Below, piece after piece: positions 8,857 through 17,298 of a stretch of DNA of 64,000 bases. This stretch comes from 34-65-8 sp046294735. Lineage in GTDB: Bacteria; Pseudomonadota; Alphaproteobacteria; Sphingomonadales; Sphingomonadaceae. How positions within the stretch are numbered: position 1 is the first letter of the stretch; every line of letters begins with the position of its first letter. Made by a program: the position numbers and the translations under genes. A model generated the notes under the pieces. The model saw only the letters and a list, made by a program, of their open reading frames with translations, searched no databases and was not told the DNA's origin. The stretch is from assembly GCA_046294735.1 (NCBI GenBank), contig JBKBKB010000007.1, positions 114,612-178,611 on the forward strand, read 5' to 3'.

Positions 8857-11070
8857 ATGGCCATCAGTTTTTTCAAGCGGCACCTGCCTGGCGGCAATGC
8901 GCCTCAAACAGCGGCCTCGCCCACGCCAGTCACGCCGCTGGTCGATCCGACCCTCCGCGCGCAGGTGCTCGATGAATTCGAGCAGGTCGGCAGCGTGTGG
9001 GTCTGGGCGACTGACGCCGAAGGCCGCCTCGTCTACCTGTCGGGCAAGGCCAGCGAGACGCTGGATACCTCCACCGAGGTGCTGATCGGCCAACCGCTCA
9101 ACGAGCTGTTCGAAGTCGACGACCACAGCCCCAGCGCCAGCACCGGCCGCTCGCTGCGGTTCCAGCTCAAGGCCCATTCCACCATCCGAGATCAGATCGT
9201 GCGGTTCACACTTGATCGCCCGGTCCACGGCCCACGGCAAAACTGGTGGGCAATGACCGGCCATCCGGTGCGCGACGCAAACGGCACTTTCACCGGCTAT
9301 CGCGGCAGCGCCAAGGATGTGACAGTGGAATACGAACGGCAGCTGGCCGATTCCCGCCTCGCCGATTTCGACTCCCTGACCGGCCTGGCCAACCGCCATG
9401 CGATTGGTCGTCATCTCGATGCCGCGATCAACCAGCACGGTGCCTCCGGCCGCCCCTGCGCGCTAATGATGCTGGACCTAGACAAGTTCAAATACGTCAA
9501 TGACACGCTCGGCCACCAGGCGGGTGACCAGTTGCTGATCGAAGTCGCTTCGCGCCTGACCGGGATTGTCGGCAACCGCGGGCGGGTCGCCCGGCTCGGC
9601 GGCGACGAATTCCAGGTCGTGCTCGCGGGCGAGGACGATCGCGGCAAGCTGGGCGAACTGGCGGAGAAGATCATCCAGATCCTGTCCCAGCCCTACCCGC
9701 TCGACGAAGGCAAACGCGCGGTAATCGGGGCCTCGGTCGGGGTGGCGGTGTTTCCGTTCGACGGCGACGACCGGGAAAAGCTGATCCGCAGCGCCGACCT
9801 GGCGCTTTACGCCGCCAAGAACGGTGGGCGCGGCCAGTACCGGTTCTATTCAAGCGACCTCCAGAACGAGGAAGAGGTTCGCCAGCAACTGCTCGACGAG
9901 CTGCGCGAGGCACTGGCTGCGGGCCAATTGTTCATGCATTACCAGCCGGTCGTTTCGATCAGCAGCGGGGCTGTGGTCTGCCTCGAGGCGCTGATGCGGT
10001 GGGAACACCCGGAAAAAGGCATGATCAGCCCCGGGCTGTTTATCCCGGCGGCGGAAGAAAGCGACCTGATCAATCCGCTCGGCGAATGGGCCTTGCGCGA
10101 GGCCTGTATGGCGGCAACCCGCTGGCCGGAAGCGGTCAAGGTAGCAGTCAACGTGTCGGCCAACCAGTTCGCCAATGGCGGGTTTCCCGATGTTGTCGCC
10201 AATGCGCTCGCTTCAAGCGGCCTGGCGCCGGAACGGCTGGAGCTGGAGCTGACCGAGAGCGTGTTCGTGGGCGACAGCGAAGTGACCGAGAAGATGTTCG
10301 CCACGCTCAAGGGGCTCGGCGTGCGGCTTGCGCTTGACGATTTCGGGACCGGCTATTCCTCGCTCAGCTACCTGCGTTCAGCCCCGTTCGACAAGATCAA
10401 GGTTGACCGCAGCTTCGTCGATTCCTGCACCCAGAAGGATCGCAACAGCGCCAAGATCATTGCTGCCATCGTCGGTCTGGCCAATGCGCTGGGCATGGAA
10501 ACCACGGTCGAAGGGGTCGAAGCGTTCGACCAGCTGGAGGTGGTGCGCGAAAAGGGGGCCGAGCTGGTCCAGGGCTTCCTGTTTGCCCGCCCGATGCCGG
10601 AAGCCGAAGTGCTGGCCGGATTTGCCAGCGGTGAATACCGGATCGAACCCAGGGGGCCGGAAAAGTTCCGGCCAGACCGCCGCTCTGTTTATCGACGGAT
10701 CGGCGCGATTCACGAAGATTACTACTACAACGTGGTCATGCGTGATCTCTCGCGCACGGGTGCGGGGATCGAAGGGATTGTCGGCGTGCCGGTCGGCACC
10801 GCGCTGGTGCTGGACCTCGGCGACGGCCAGCTGGCGGTAGGTCAGGTTATCCATTCGCATGGCGACGAGATCGGGGTGGAGTTTGAAACACCCCTGGTCA
10901 GCGATGGAGCGGGCGGTCTGTGCACCCGCCACCGGGTCTCGTCCTACATGATCTCCGCCGCCGGCCTGCCGAAGAAACCTGGTACGGCTGGGCCAACCGA
11001 AGGCAAGCGGAGCGATTCCAAGCCGCAGTTTCTCGAAGTCGCGCCAGGTTCCGCCGTTTCCGCATCTTGA
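8857..11070 (+). CDS. PAS-GGDEF-EAL-PilZ cyclic-di-GMP protein
   Basis: 737-residue cytoplasmic c-di-GMP protein. A PAS-type sensor lies around residues 40-165 (WVWATDAEGRLVYLSGKA), then GGDEF around 170-335 with an intact GGDEF at about 248, and EAL around 345-590 with an intact EALMRW, ELTESVF, DDFGTGYSSLSYL and KVDRSFV. A C-terminal PilZ domain (about 605-690) carries RPDRRSVYR and RDLSRTGAGIEG, matching the RxxxR and DxSxxG c-di-GMP-binding motifs. Both catalytic domains look competent, and the PilZ tail could sense the product. No membrane segment is visible. Confidence 0.93.
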   Translation: MAISFFKRHLPGGNAPQTAASPTPVTPLVDPTLRAQVLDEFEQVGSVWVWATDAEGRLVYLSGKASETLDTSTEVLIGQPLNELFEVDDHSPSASTGRSLRFQLKAHSTIRDQIVRFTLDRPVHGPRQNWWAMTGHPVRDANGTFTGYRGSAKDVTVEYERQLADSRLADFDSLTGLANRHAIGRHLDAAINQHGASGRPCALMMLDLDKFKYVNDTLGHQAGDQLLIEVASRLTGIVGNRGRVARLGGDEFQVVLAGEDDRGKLGELAEKIIQILSQPYPLDEGKRAVIGASVGVAVFPFDGDDREKLIRSADLALYAAKNGGRGQYRFYSSDLQNEEEVRQQLLDELREALAAGQLFMHYQPVVSISSGAVVCLEALMRWEHPEKGMISPGLFIPAAEESDLINPLGEWALREACMAATRWPEAVKVAVNVSANQFANGGFPDVVANALASSGLAPERLELELTESVFVGDSEVTEKMFATLKGLGVRLALDDFGTGYSSLSYLRSAPFDKIKVDRSFVDSCTQKDRNSAKIIAAIVGLANALGMETTVEGVEAFDQLEVVREKGAELVQGFLFARPMPEAEVLAGFASGEYRIEPRGPEKFRPDRRSVYRRIGAIHEDYYYNVVMRDLSRTGAGIEGIVGVPVGTALVLDLGDGQLAVGQVIHSHGDEIGVEFETPLVSDGAGGLCTRHRVSSYMISAAGLPKKPGTAGPTEGKRSDSKPQFLEVAPGSAVSAS

Positions 11071-11139
11071 TCAATTGGCGGCTCGACAGGCGCTGACTGA
11101 TTGCTATGCACCCCGCACACCGCATGGCAGGGAGCAAAC

Positions 11140-11829
11140 ATGGGCAAACACGGACCGGGTTATGACGAGGTAGTCCTCGGGCGGCGCAGCATTCGGGGCT
11201 ATCTCGACAAACCGGTGCCGCGCGAACTGATCGAGCAAGTACTGGCGCTGGCAATGCGGTCACCCACTTCGATGAACACCCAGCCGTGGCACTTCCACGT
11301 CATCACCGGCGAACCGCTTGATCGCATCAGGCGTGGCAACACCGAGCGGATCTTGGCGGGCGAGCCTGACAGCCGCGAGTTTCGCCGGGGGGAACCCTTT
11401 GCCGGTATCCACCGCGAACGGCAGGTCGAGGTCGCCAAGCAGTTGTTCGGCGCGATGGGCATAGCCCGTGACGACGCGGCGGCGCGCCAAGACTGGGTGC
11501 TGCGCGGCTTCCGCCAATTCGACGCGCCGGTTTGCGTGATCGTGGCTTACGACCGCGAACTTTCCGGCAGCGACGACACGGCGTTCGATTGCGGCGCGGT
11601 AACCACCGCGCTGGTCAACGCAGCGTGGAGCCGGGGCCTGGGCTGCGTGATCAACTCGCAGGGGATCATGCAATCACCGGTGGTGCGCGAACATGCCGCC
11701 ATTCCGGAAACGCAAGTGATCATGAAGGCCGTGGCGATGGGCTGGCCCGACCCGGACTTTCCCGCGAATGCGGTCGTCAGCCACCGCAAAAGTGTGGCCG
11801 AGGCGGCCCGGTTCGTAGGGTTCGACTAA
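11140..11829 (+). CDS. Nitroreductase family FMN oxidoreductase
   Basis: 229-residue nitroreductase-fold protein. The N-terminal RRSIRGYLDKPVP and the RSPTSMNTQPWHFHVITG loop are the usual FMN-binding segments, and the C-terminal KSVAEAARFVGFD is typical of the NfnB/NfsA-like branch. It reduces nitro-compounds or quinones with NAD(P)H in characterised relatives; the physiological substrate here is unknown. The start at 11140 is chosen because ggag lies seven bases upstream and the conserved part begins right after it. Confidence 0.9.
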   Translation: MGKHGPGYDEVVLGRRSIRGYLDKPVPRELIEQVLALAMRSPTSMNTQPWHFHVITGEPLDRIRRGNTERILAGEPDSREFRRGEPFAGIHRERQVEVAKQLFGAMGIARDDAAARQDWVLRGFRQFDAPVCVIVAYDRELSGSDDTAFDCGAVTTALVNAAWSRGLGCVINSQGIMQSPVVREHAAIPETQVIMKAVAMGWPDPDFPANAVVSHRKSVAEAARFVGFD

Positions 11830-11929
11830 GGCGGCCCGCACGGAAACGCCCCGCCGGGCTGGAAAGCCGCCTGAGCGCGTGTTAGCCGGGCATGGACCAA
11901 CCACGGCCTGATCAAGGAACCCTGTGATA

Positions 11930-14344
11930 ATGCGCGCATCGATCTACGCCGCCACTGCCCTTGCCCTTGTTCTCAGTGCCGGAATTGCCTCCCGAGCCGA
12001 AGCGCAGGACGGTTATCAGCTGCCGCCGCAGAACGTGGCCGATATTGTCACCAGAGCGCCCAGCCCAAGCGTTTCCGTATCGCCGGCCAAGGATAAACTC
12101 CTGCTGCTTGAGCGAGAGGCACTGCCGCCAGTGGCCGAACTGGCCAAGCCGATGGAAAAGCTGGCCGGGCTGCGGCTCGACCCGGCCACCAATGACCAGC
12201 ATGGCACACGGTCAATCGTCGGTCTGTCGCTGCAGGATGTCGCCACCGGTCAGGTCCGCCGGGTCGCGCTGCCCGCCAATGCCGACATATCCGATGTCGC
12301 GTGGTCGGCGGACGGTGGCAGGGTGGTCTTCACCAACACCCGGTCCGACGCAATGGATCTGCACGTGCTTGATGCCGCCACCGGCGCCGCCCGCACATTG
12401 ATGACCGGCGGGGTCAACCCGATTTTCCAGGGTCCGTCATGGATGCCTGACGGATCGCTGCTGGTGCTGACGATCCCGCAGGGACGCGGGGCGATGCCGG
12501 TCGAATCGCTCACCCCGCAAGGCCCGGCCATCCAGGTGGCGACGGGCGGACAGCTGGCCCAGACCCGCACCTATCAGGACCTACTTGAAAACCCGCATGA
12601 CAAAGCGCTGTTTACCTGGCTCGCCACCAGCCAACCGGTGCTGATGAAATCCGATGGCGCCGGCAAGCGAGCCGTGGGCGAACCGCGCATCTACACCGAT
12701 GTGACCCCATCACCCGACGGCCGGTTCCTGCTGATGAAATGGCTGAGCGAGCCGTTTTCCTATCAGGTGCCATGGTCCCGCTTCCCGCTGACCACGGCGG
12801 TCTATACCCGCGACGGCAAGCTGGTCGCGACCATCGCCCAGCAGCCGCTGGCGGATGCCCTGCCGGTTCAGGGCGTGGTGACCGGGCGGCGCAATATCCA
12901 GTGGCATCCGACCGAGGATGCCCTGCTGCTGTGGGCAGAGGCGCAGGACGGCGGCGACCCGCGCGTCAAGACCGACAACCGCGACAATGTGCTGGCGCTG
13001 GCCGCGCCTTTCACCGGCGAAGCGCGCCTGCTCGCGCGGCTGGAGGACCGCGCCTCAGGCATGATGGGGATCGAGGGCTCCGATGATCTGATGGTCTACG
13101 AGTACGACCGCGATACGCGCGAGCTGCGCCAGATGCTGGTCGACGTGAACGATGGCACAGCCCCGCGCCAACTCGGCATCCGCAATATCCAGGATGCCTA
13201 CAACGATCCCGGCCAGCCCCTGACGACCACCACCAATCGCGGACAGGTGGTGGCGCGCAATCTCGGCGGGAAGCTGCTGCTCAGCGGCGCAGGCGCGACG
13301 CCCGAGGGCCTGCGCCCGTTCCTGCGCCGGTTCGACCTGGCTTCGCTCGAAACGGAAGAGATCTGGCGCAATTCCGGGGAACAGCTGGAATCGGTGCTCG
13401 ACATCGTCGCGCCTGACGGCAGCGCCTTCATCACCTTCTATGAAAGCCCGACCAATCCCGGCAATGTCCGGCTCTATACCAATGGCACGGCGCGCTTCCT
13501 GACCAACTTCCCCGATCCGCACCCGGAACTGACTGGCATCAAGCGCGAGCTGGTGACCTACCGGCGGGCTGACGGCGTGGACCTGACCGCCACGCTTTAC
13601 CTGCCGCCCACCTACAACGATGGCGACAAAGTGCCGGTGGTGGTCTGGGCCTATCCGATGGAATTCAACGATGCCGCCACCGCCGGGCAGAACCGCGATT
13701 CGCCTTATCGTTTCACCCGCATCGGGGGTTCTTCGCACCTGTTCTTCCTGACGCAGGGCTATGGCGTGCTGGATCGGGCCTCGATGCCGGTGGTCGGCGC
13801 CGACCCGGAAACGGTCAACGATACCTTCATCGAGCAGGTCGTCGCCAATGCCAAGGCTGCGGTGGATTTCACCGTGGAGCGCGGCTTCGGAGACGGGGTG
13901 CGGATCGGCGTCGGCGGGCACAGTTACGGCGCCTTCATGACCGCGCACCTGCTGGCTCAAAGCGACCTGTTCCGCGCCGGGATCGCCCGTTCAGGCGCCT
14001 ACAACCGCACTCTGACCCCGTTCGGATTCCAGGCCGAGCGGCGGGTGTTCTGGGACACGCCGGAAACCTACTATCGCCTCAGCCCGTTCATGGCAGCGGA
14101 CAAGATCAAGGAACCGGTCCTGTTCATCCATGGCGCGAACGACAGCAATTCCGGCACCTTCCCGGAACAGTCAGAGCGGATGTTTGCCGCGGTCAAGGGC
14201 ACCGGCGGCACCGCGCGGCTGGTGATGTTGCCGCACGAGGATCACGGCTACCGCGGCCGGGAATCGGTTCTGCACACGCTCTACGAGATGTTCGAGTGGT
14301 TCGATCGCTACGTGAAGAACGCGAATACACCCGAAGGAAGCTGA
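11930..14344 (+). CDS. Exported S9-family prolyl-oligopeptidase-like (glutamyl endopeptidase-type) peptidase
   Basis: A signal peptide (residues 1-25, ending SRAEAQ) precedes a beta-propeller-like region and a C-terminal alpha/beta-hydrolase domain. The catalytic serine is in GGHSYGAFMTAHLLA, the aspartate in HGANDSNSGTFPEQ and the histidine in HEDHGYRG. The N-terminal part (GYQLPP, LPPVAELAKP, EKLAGLRLDP) resembles the plant chloroplast glutamyl endopeptidase branch of S9, so cleavage after Glu is plausible rather than after Pro. Starts at GTG 11924 or ATG 11930 are both possible behind aagga. It is probably periplasmic. Confidence 0.88.
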   Translation: MRASIYAATALALVLSAGIASRAEAQDGYQLPPQNVADIVTRAPSPSVSVSPAKDKLLLLEREALPPVAELAKPMEKLAGLRLDPATNDQHGTRSIVGLSLQDVATGQVRRVALPANADISDVAWSADGGRVVFTNTRSDAMDLHVLDAATGAARTLMTGGVNPIFQGPSWMPDGSLLVLTIPQGRGAMPVESLTPQGPAIQVATGGQLAQTRTYQDLLENPHDKALFTWLATSQPVLMKSDGAGKRAVGEPRIYTDVTPSPDGRFLLMKWLSEPFSYQVPWSRFPLTTAVYTRDGKLVATIAQQPLADALPVQGVVTGRRNIQWHPTEDALLLWAEAQDGGDPRVKTDNRDNVLALAAPFTGEARLLARLEDRASGMMGIEGSDDLMVYEYDRDTRELRQMLVDVNDGTAPRQLGIRNIQDAYNDPGQPLTTTTNRGQVVARNLGGKLLLSGAGATPEGLRPFLRRFDLASLETEEIWRNSGEQLESVLDIVAPDGSAFITFYESPTNPGNVRLYTNGTARFLTNFPDPHPELTGIKRELVTYRRADGVDLTATLYLPPTYNDGDKVPVVVWAYPMEFNDAATAGQNRDSPYRFTRIGGSSHLFFLTQGYGVLDRASMPVVGADPETVNDTFIEQVVANAKAAVDFTVERGFGDGVRIGVGGHSYGAFMTAHLLAQSDLFRAGIARSGAYNRTLTPFGFQAERRVFWDTPETYYRLSPFMAADKIKEPVLFIHGANDSNSGTFPEQSERMFAAVKGTGGTARLVMLPHEDHGYRGRESVLHTLYEMFEWFDRYVKNANTPEGS

Positions 14345-14411
14345 CCGGCGAAACCATGCTGGCGACCGATGAAGAAACGGCGCCCAGAGATAACCGGGCG
14401 GCCCGTGGCCG

Positions 14412-15614
14412 CTAGCGCAGGCTCACCACGTTGTCGCTTACCTGGCGCGCGCGGCCACCGCGATAGAGGCTGGCCATCGGCTCATCCTCGACCACGAACT
14501 GCTCGGCATTGCCGAAGCCGTTGAAGCCGGTCTTCATCGCTGCGCCATAAGCGCCAAGCATCCCGATCTCGATGTAGTCGCCGGCCTGGATGTCGCCCGG
14601 CAGCAGGAACGGGCCCTGCATGAAGTCGGCATCATCGCAGGTCGGACCGTAAAAGCTGAACTCCCGTTCTGCATCGCGCAGGTCGTCTTCCAGCGCAGCG
14701 ACCGGGAAACGCCATTCGACGTGCGCGGCATCGTAAAGCGCGCCGTAGGCGCCATCGTTGATGAAGAGCTCGTCGCCGCGGCGCTTGTCCACGCGCACCA
14801 CCAGCGAGGAATATTCAGCGCACAGCGCGCGTCCGGGTTCGCACCACAGCTCGGCGTTGTAGGCAATCGGCAGCGCTTCGAAGTGGCGGTGGATCACGTC
14901 GAAGTAATCCTCCAGCGGCGGCGGTTCCATGCCGGGATAGACGCTGGGGAAGCCCCCGCCAACGTCGATCATGTCGATCACCACGCCCGCTTCGGCAACT
15001 GCCGCACGGACGCGTTCCAGCGCCTGGACGTAAGCAAACGGGGTCATCGCCTGGCTGCCAACGTGGAAGCACACGCCCAGCCAGTCGCAATGCTGGCGGG
15101 TGGCCTGAAGCAGCGGCGCAGCATCGGCAAGGTCAACCCCGAACTTGGCGGCAAGGCTCAGCTCGGAATATTCGCTGGACACACGCAGCCGCACGCACAG
15201 GCGTAAGTCGCGCGCTGGTTCGCCCGCTTCACTGGTGCAGGCGGTGACGATCTTCTCCAACTCCTCAGCCGTGTCGAGGCTGAAGGTGCGCACACCATGC
15301 TCGAAATAAGCCTCGCGGATGGCGCGCTCGGTCTTGACCGGGTGCATGAAGCACAGCTCGGCATCGGGCAGAGCGGCGCGCACCAACCGCACCTCGGCGA
15401 TCGAGGCGACGTCGTAATGCGTCACGCCGTTGGTCCACAGGATCTTGATCAGCTCCGGCGAGGGATTGGCCTTCACCGCATAGAGCGACTTGCCCGGAAA
15501 CTTCTGGGTAAAGAAGCGGGCAGCGCGCGCAGCAGCGTGCGGGCGGTTGAGGATGACCGGTTCGTCGGGCGAAAGGGCGCGAACTACAGACCGTGCGTCA
15601 GGATAATGGTGCAA
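14412..15614 (-). CDS. Ornithine/lysine decarboxylase, fold-type III PLP enzyme
   Basis: Decarboxylates ornithine (or lysine) to putrescine (or cadaverine). The PLP lysine is in LYAVKANPSPE (about residue 48), with HVGSQ, DVGGGFPSVY, CEPGRALCAEY and the substrate cysteine/aspartate in GPTCDDADFMQ. About 400 aa fits the eukaryote-like ODC family of alphaproteobacteria. A TTG at 15614 is preferred; an in-frame ATG at 15710 would add 32 residues of unlike composition. The upstream polyamine genes make a spermidine role likely. Ornithine versus lysine preference cannot be read from sequence. Confidence 0.9.
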   Translation of the reverse strand: MHHYPDARSVVRALSPDEPVILNRPHAAARAARFFTQKFPGKSLYAVKANPSPELIKILWTNGVTHYDVASIAEVRLVRAALPDAELCFMHPVKTERAIREAYFEHGVRTFSLDTAEELEKIVTACTSEAGEPARDLRLCVRLRVSSEYSELSLAAKFGVDLADAAPLLQATRQHCDWLGVCFHVGSQAMTPFAYVQALERVRAAVAEAGVVIDMIDVGGGFPSVYPGMEPPPLEDYFDVIHRHFEALPIAYNAELWCEPGRALCAEYSSLVVRVDKRRGDELFINDGAYGALYDAAHVEWRFPVAALEDDLRDAEREFSFYGPTCDDADFMQGPFLLPGDIQAGDYIEIGMLGAYGAAMKTGFNGFGNAEQFVVEDEPMASLYRGGRARQVSDNVVSLR

Positions 15615-15760
15615 CTCAAGGGACCCCCAATAGGCCTTTCGGCCAGAACGACTACAGGTTGAAGCTGCCTTGCGGTTTGGAAGTCCCCATGGGGCAGCGA
15701 GGGGGCGCATATAAGGGACCCCCGCTGAACCGCAAGTGAAAATACCCCCCTTTTTGCGGT
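15615..15760 (-). promoter_or_regulatory. Structured leader between nspC and the decarboxylase
   Basis: Non-coding stretch upstream of the decarboxylase. It contains a nine-base inverted repeat, tgaaccgca (15726-15734) against tgcggttca (15755-15763), that brackets a C-run and overlaps the nspC stop. A GGCC-GAAA-GGCC tetraloop hairpin lies near 15630. The 11-mer aagggaccccc occurs twice (15618-15628 and 15714-15724), each time just upstream of a possible start (TTG 15614, ATG 15710). Alphaproteobacterial ODC genes are known to carry the speF polyamine-responsive leader; whether this is one needs a covariance-model search. Confidence 0.45.
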
Positions 15761-16939
15761 TCAACTCAACCGGTCGCGAAAAGCCTCGTATCCGAATGAT
15801 TTTACACATTCGAGCTGATCGGTTTCACTGTCCCACAGCCAGATCGAAGGGAGCGGCACACCGTTGAAAGTGTTGGTCTTCACCATCGAGTAGTGCGCCT
15901 GGTCGAGGAATGCGATTCGCGCCCCCGGCTCGCACGGCACCGGCAGGCGGTAGTCGCCAATCACATCGCCCGCGAGACAGGAGGGGCCACCGAGGCGGAC
16001 AGGCTCGCCCTCCCCATGCACATCCTCACCCAGCATAGCGGGGCGATAAGGTGCCTCGATCACGTCAGGCATGTGGCAGGTGGCGGAAATGTCGGTGATC
16101 GCCACTGGCATCCCGTTCTCGTGCGCATCAAGGATCGTGCCGACAAGGATGCCCGCATCGAGCGCCACCGCTTCACCCGGTTCGAGATAGATTTCCGCCC
16201 CGGTGTCTTCCTTCGCGTCGCGCAGGAACTCGACCAGCTCCTCGCGCTGGTAATCGGCGCGGGTCACATGGTGTCCGCCGCCCATGTTGATCCACTTCAG
16301 CTGCCCGAACCACGGCTCGATCGCGTCGAACACTTTGTCCCAGGTCTGCTGCAGTGGTTCGAGGTCCTGCTCGCACAGATTGTGGAAGTGGATCCCGTCG
16401 ACCAGCTCCATCACCTCGGGCGTCAGCTGATCCAGCGGGAAGCCAAGCCGGCTGCCGGGGCTGGACGGGTCATAGCGCGGCACTTCGCCGGTCGGCACCT
16501 GCGGGTTGATGCGCAGGCCCACGTCAAAGGTCTGCCCGCTCGCCCGTGCGGCATCGAGGATAGGCGCCATCCCCATGAGCTGGCCGGGCGAATTGAAGAT
16601 GATGTGATCGGACAGGCGGCAAATTTCCGCGAGATCGCCCGGCTTGTAGGCGGCGCAATAGGTGGCGATCTCCCCGTCATAGAACTCGGACGCGAGCCGC
16701 GCTTCATACAGGCCGGAGGTACACACTCCATCGAGATATTCCCCGATGATCGGCGCGACCGAGAACATGCTGAACGCCTTGAGCGCGGCCAGCACCTTGA
16801 TCTCCGCCGCATCGCGGATGTCGGCCAGGATCTGGCAGTTGGCGCGCAGTTTCGCCGCGTCCACGACGAACGCCGGGCTGTCAACGCGGGTCAATTCGAA
16901 TTGGGCAAATGCGCCCGGAACGCCAGCTTTGGTTTCCAT
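15761..16939 (-). CDS. nspC: Carboxynorspermidine (carboxyspermidine) decarboxylase
   Basis: Fold-type III PLP decarboxylase that converts carboxy(nor)spermidine to (nor)spermidine. The PLP lysine lies in LAALKAFSMFSV (about residue 54), followed by CTSGLYEARLA, the GSRLGF segment, HFHNLCEQD, NMGGGHHVTR, LEPGEA, and PSCLAGDVIGDY near the C-terminus; this set is typical of NspC/CASDC rather than LysA. The METKAG start at 16939 shares TGATG with the DUF486 gene stop. With the dehydrogenase at 17295-18530 it forms the alternative spermidine pathway. Confidence 0.93.
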   Translation of the reverse strand: METKAGVPGAFAQFELTRVDSPAFVVDAAKLRANCQILADIRDAAEIKVLAALKAFSMFSVAPIIGEYLDGVCTSGLYEARLASEFYDGEIATYCAAYKPGDLAEICRLSDHIIFNSPGQLMGMAPILDAARASGQTFDVGLRINPQVPTGEVPRYDPSSPGSRLGFPLDQLTPEVMELVDGIHFHNLCEQDLEPLQQTWDKVFDAIEPWFGQLKWINMGGGHHVTRADYQREELVEFLRDAKEDTGAEIYLEPGEAVALDAGILVGTILDAHENGMPVAITDISATCHMPDVIEAPYRPAMLGEDVHGEGEPVRLGGPSCLAGDVIGDYRLPVPCEPGARIAFLDQAHYSMVKTNTFNGVPLPSIWLWDSETDQLECVKSFGYEAFRDRLS

Positions 16940-17298
16940 CAGCCGAACGGAGCCTTGAACACCATGAAGGCGCCACCTGCAATCATCGCAAAGCCGGCAA
17001 TCTGGCTTGGCCCTGGCCGCTCCCCAAACAGGACCCATGCGACCAGAACGAAGGCCGTGAGCGAGAGAACTTCCTGCATCGTTTTGAGTTCGGCCAGCGA
17101 ATAGCTTTGCACCCCAATCCGGTTGGCTGGAACGGCCAGACAGTATTCAAACAATGCAATGCCCCATGCCAGCAGGATCGCAACCCCCAACGCCAGATGG
17201 GGCGCCCGCAGGTGGCCATACCACGCCAGATTCATTAGAATGTTCGATCCGGCCAAAAGAGCCACCGGCGCTATCAAATTCCAGTTCACAGTGATCAA
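16939..17298 (-). CDS. DUF486 (DMT-superfamily) small membrane protein
   Basis: 119-residue protein with four hydrophobic segments, DUF486/DMT type (ILMNLAWYGHL, LFEYCLAVPANRIG, QIAGFAMIAGGAFMVFKAPFG). The start is placed at a TTG overlapping the dehydrogenase stop; a GTG nine bases on is an alternative. Both flanking polyamine genes overlap it, so it is almost certainly co-translated with them. A role in polyamine or precursor export is possible but purely contextual. Confidence 0.8.
   Translation of the reverse strand: MITVNWNLIAPVALLAGSNILMNLAWYGHLRAPHLALGVAILLAWGIALFEYCLAVPANRIGVQSYSLAELKTMQEVLSLTAFVLVAWVLFGERPGPSQIAGFAMIAGGAFMVFKAPFG

Noticed and set aside
11140..11829. Nitroreductase as flavin donor for the sulfoquinovose monooxygenase
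   Set aside because: It is 11 kb away in an unrelated setting, and an SsuE-like FMN reductase is present in the locus itself at 34022.
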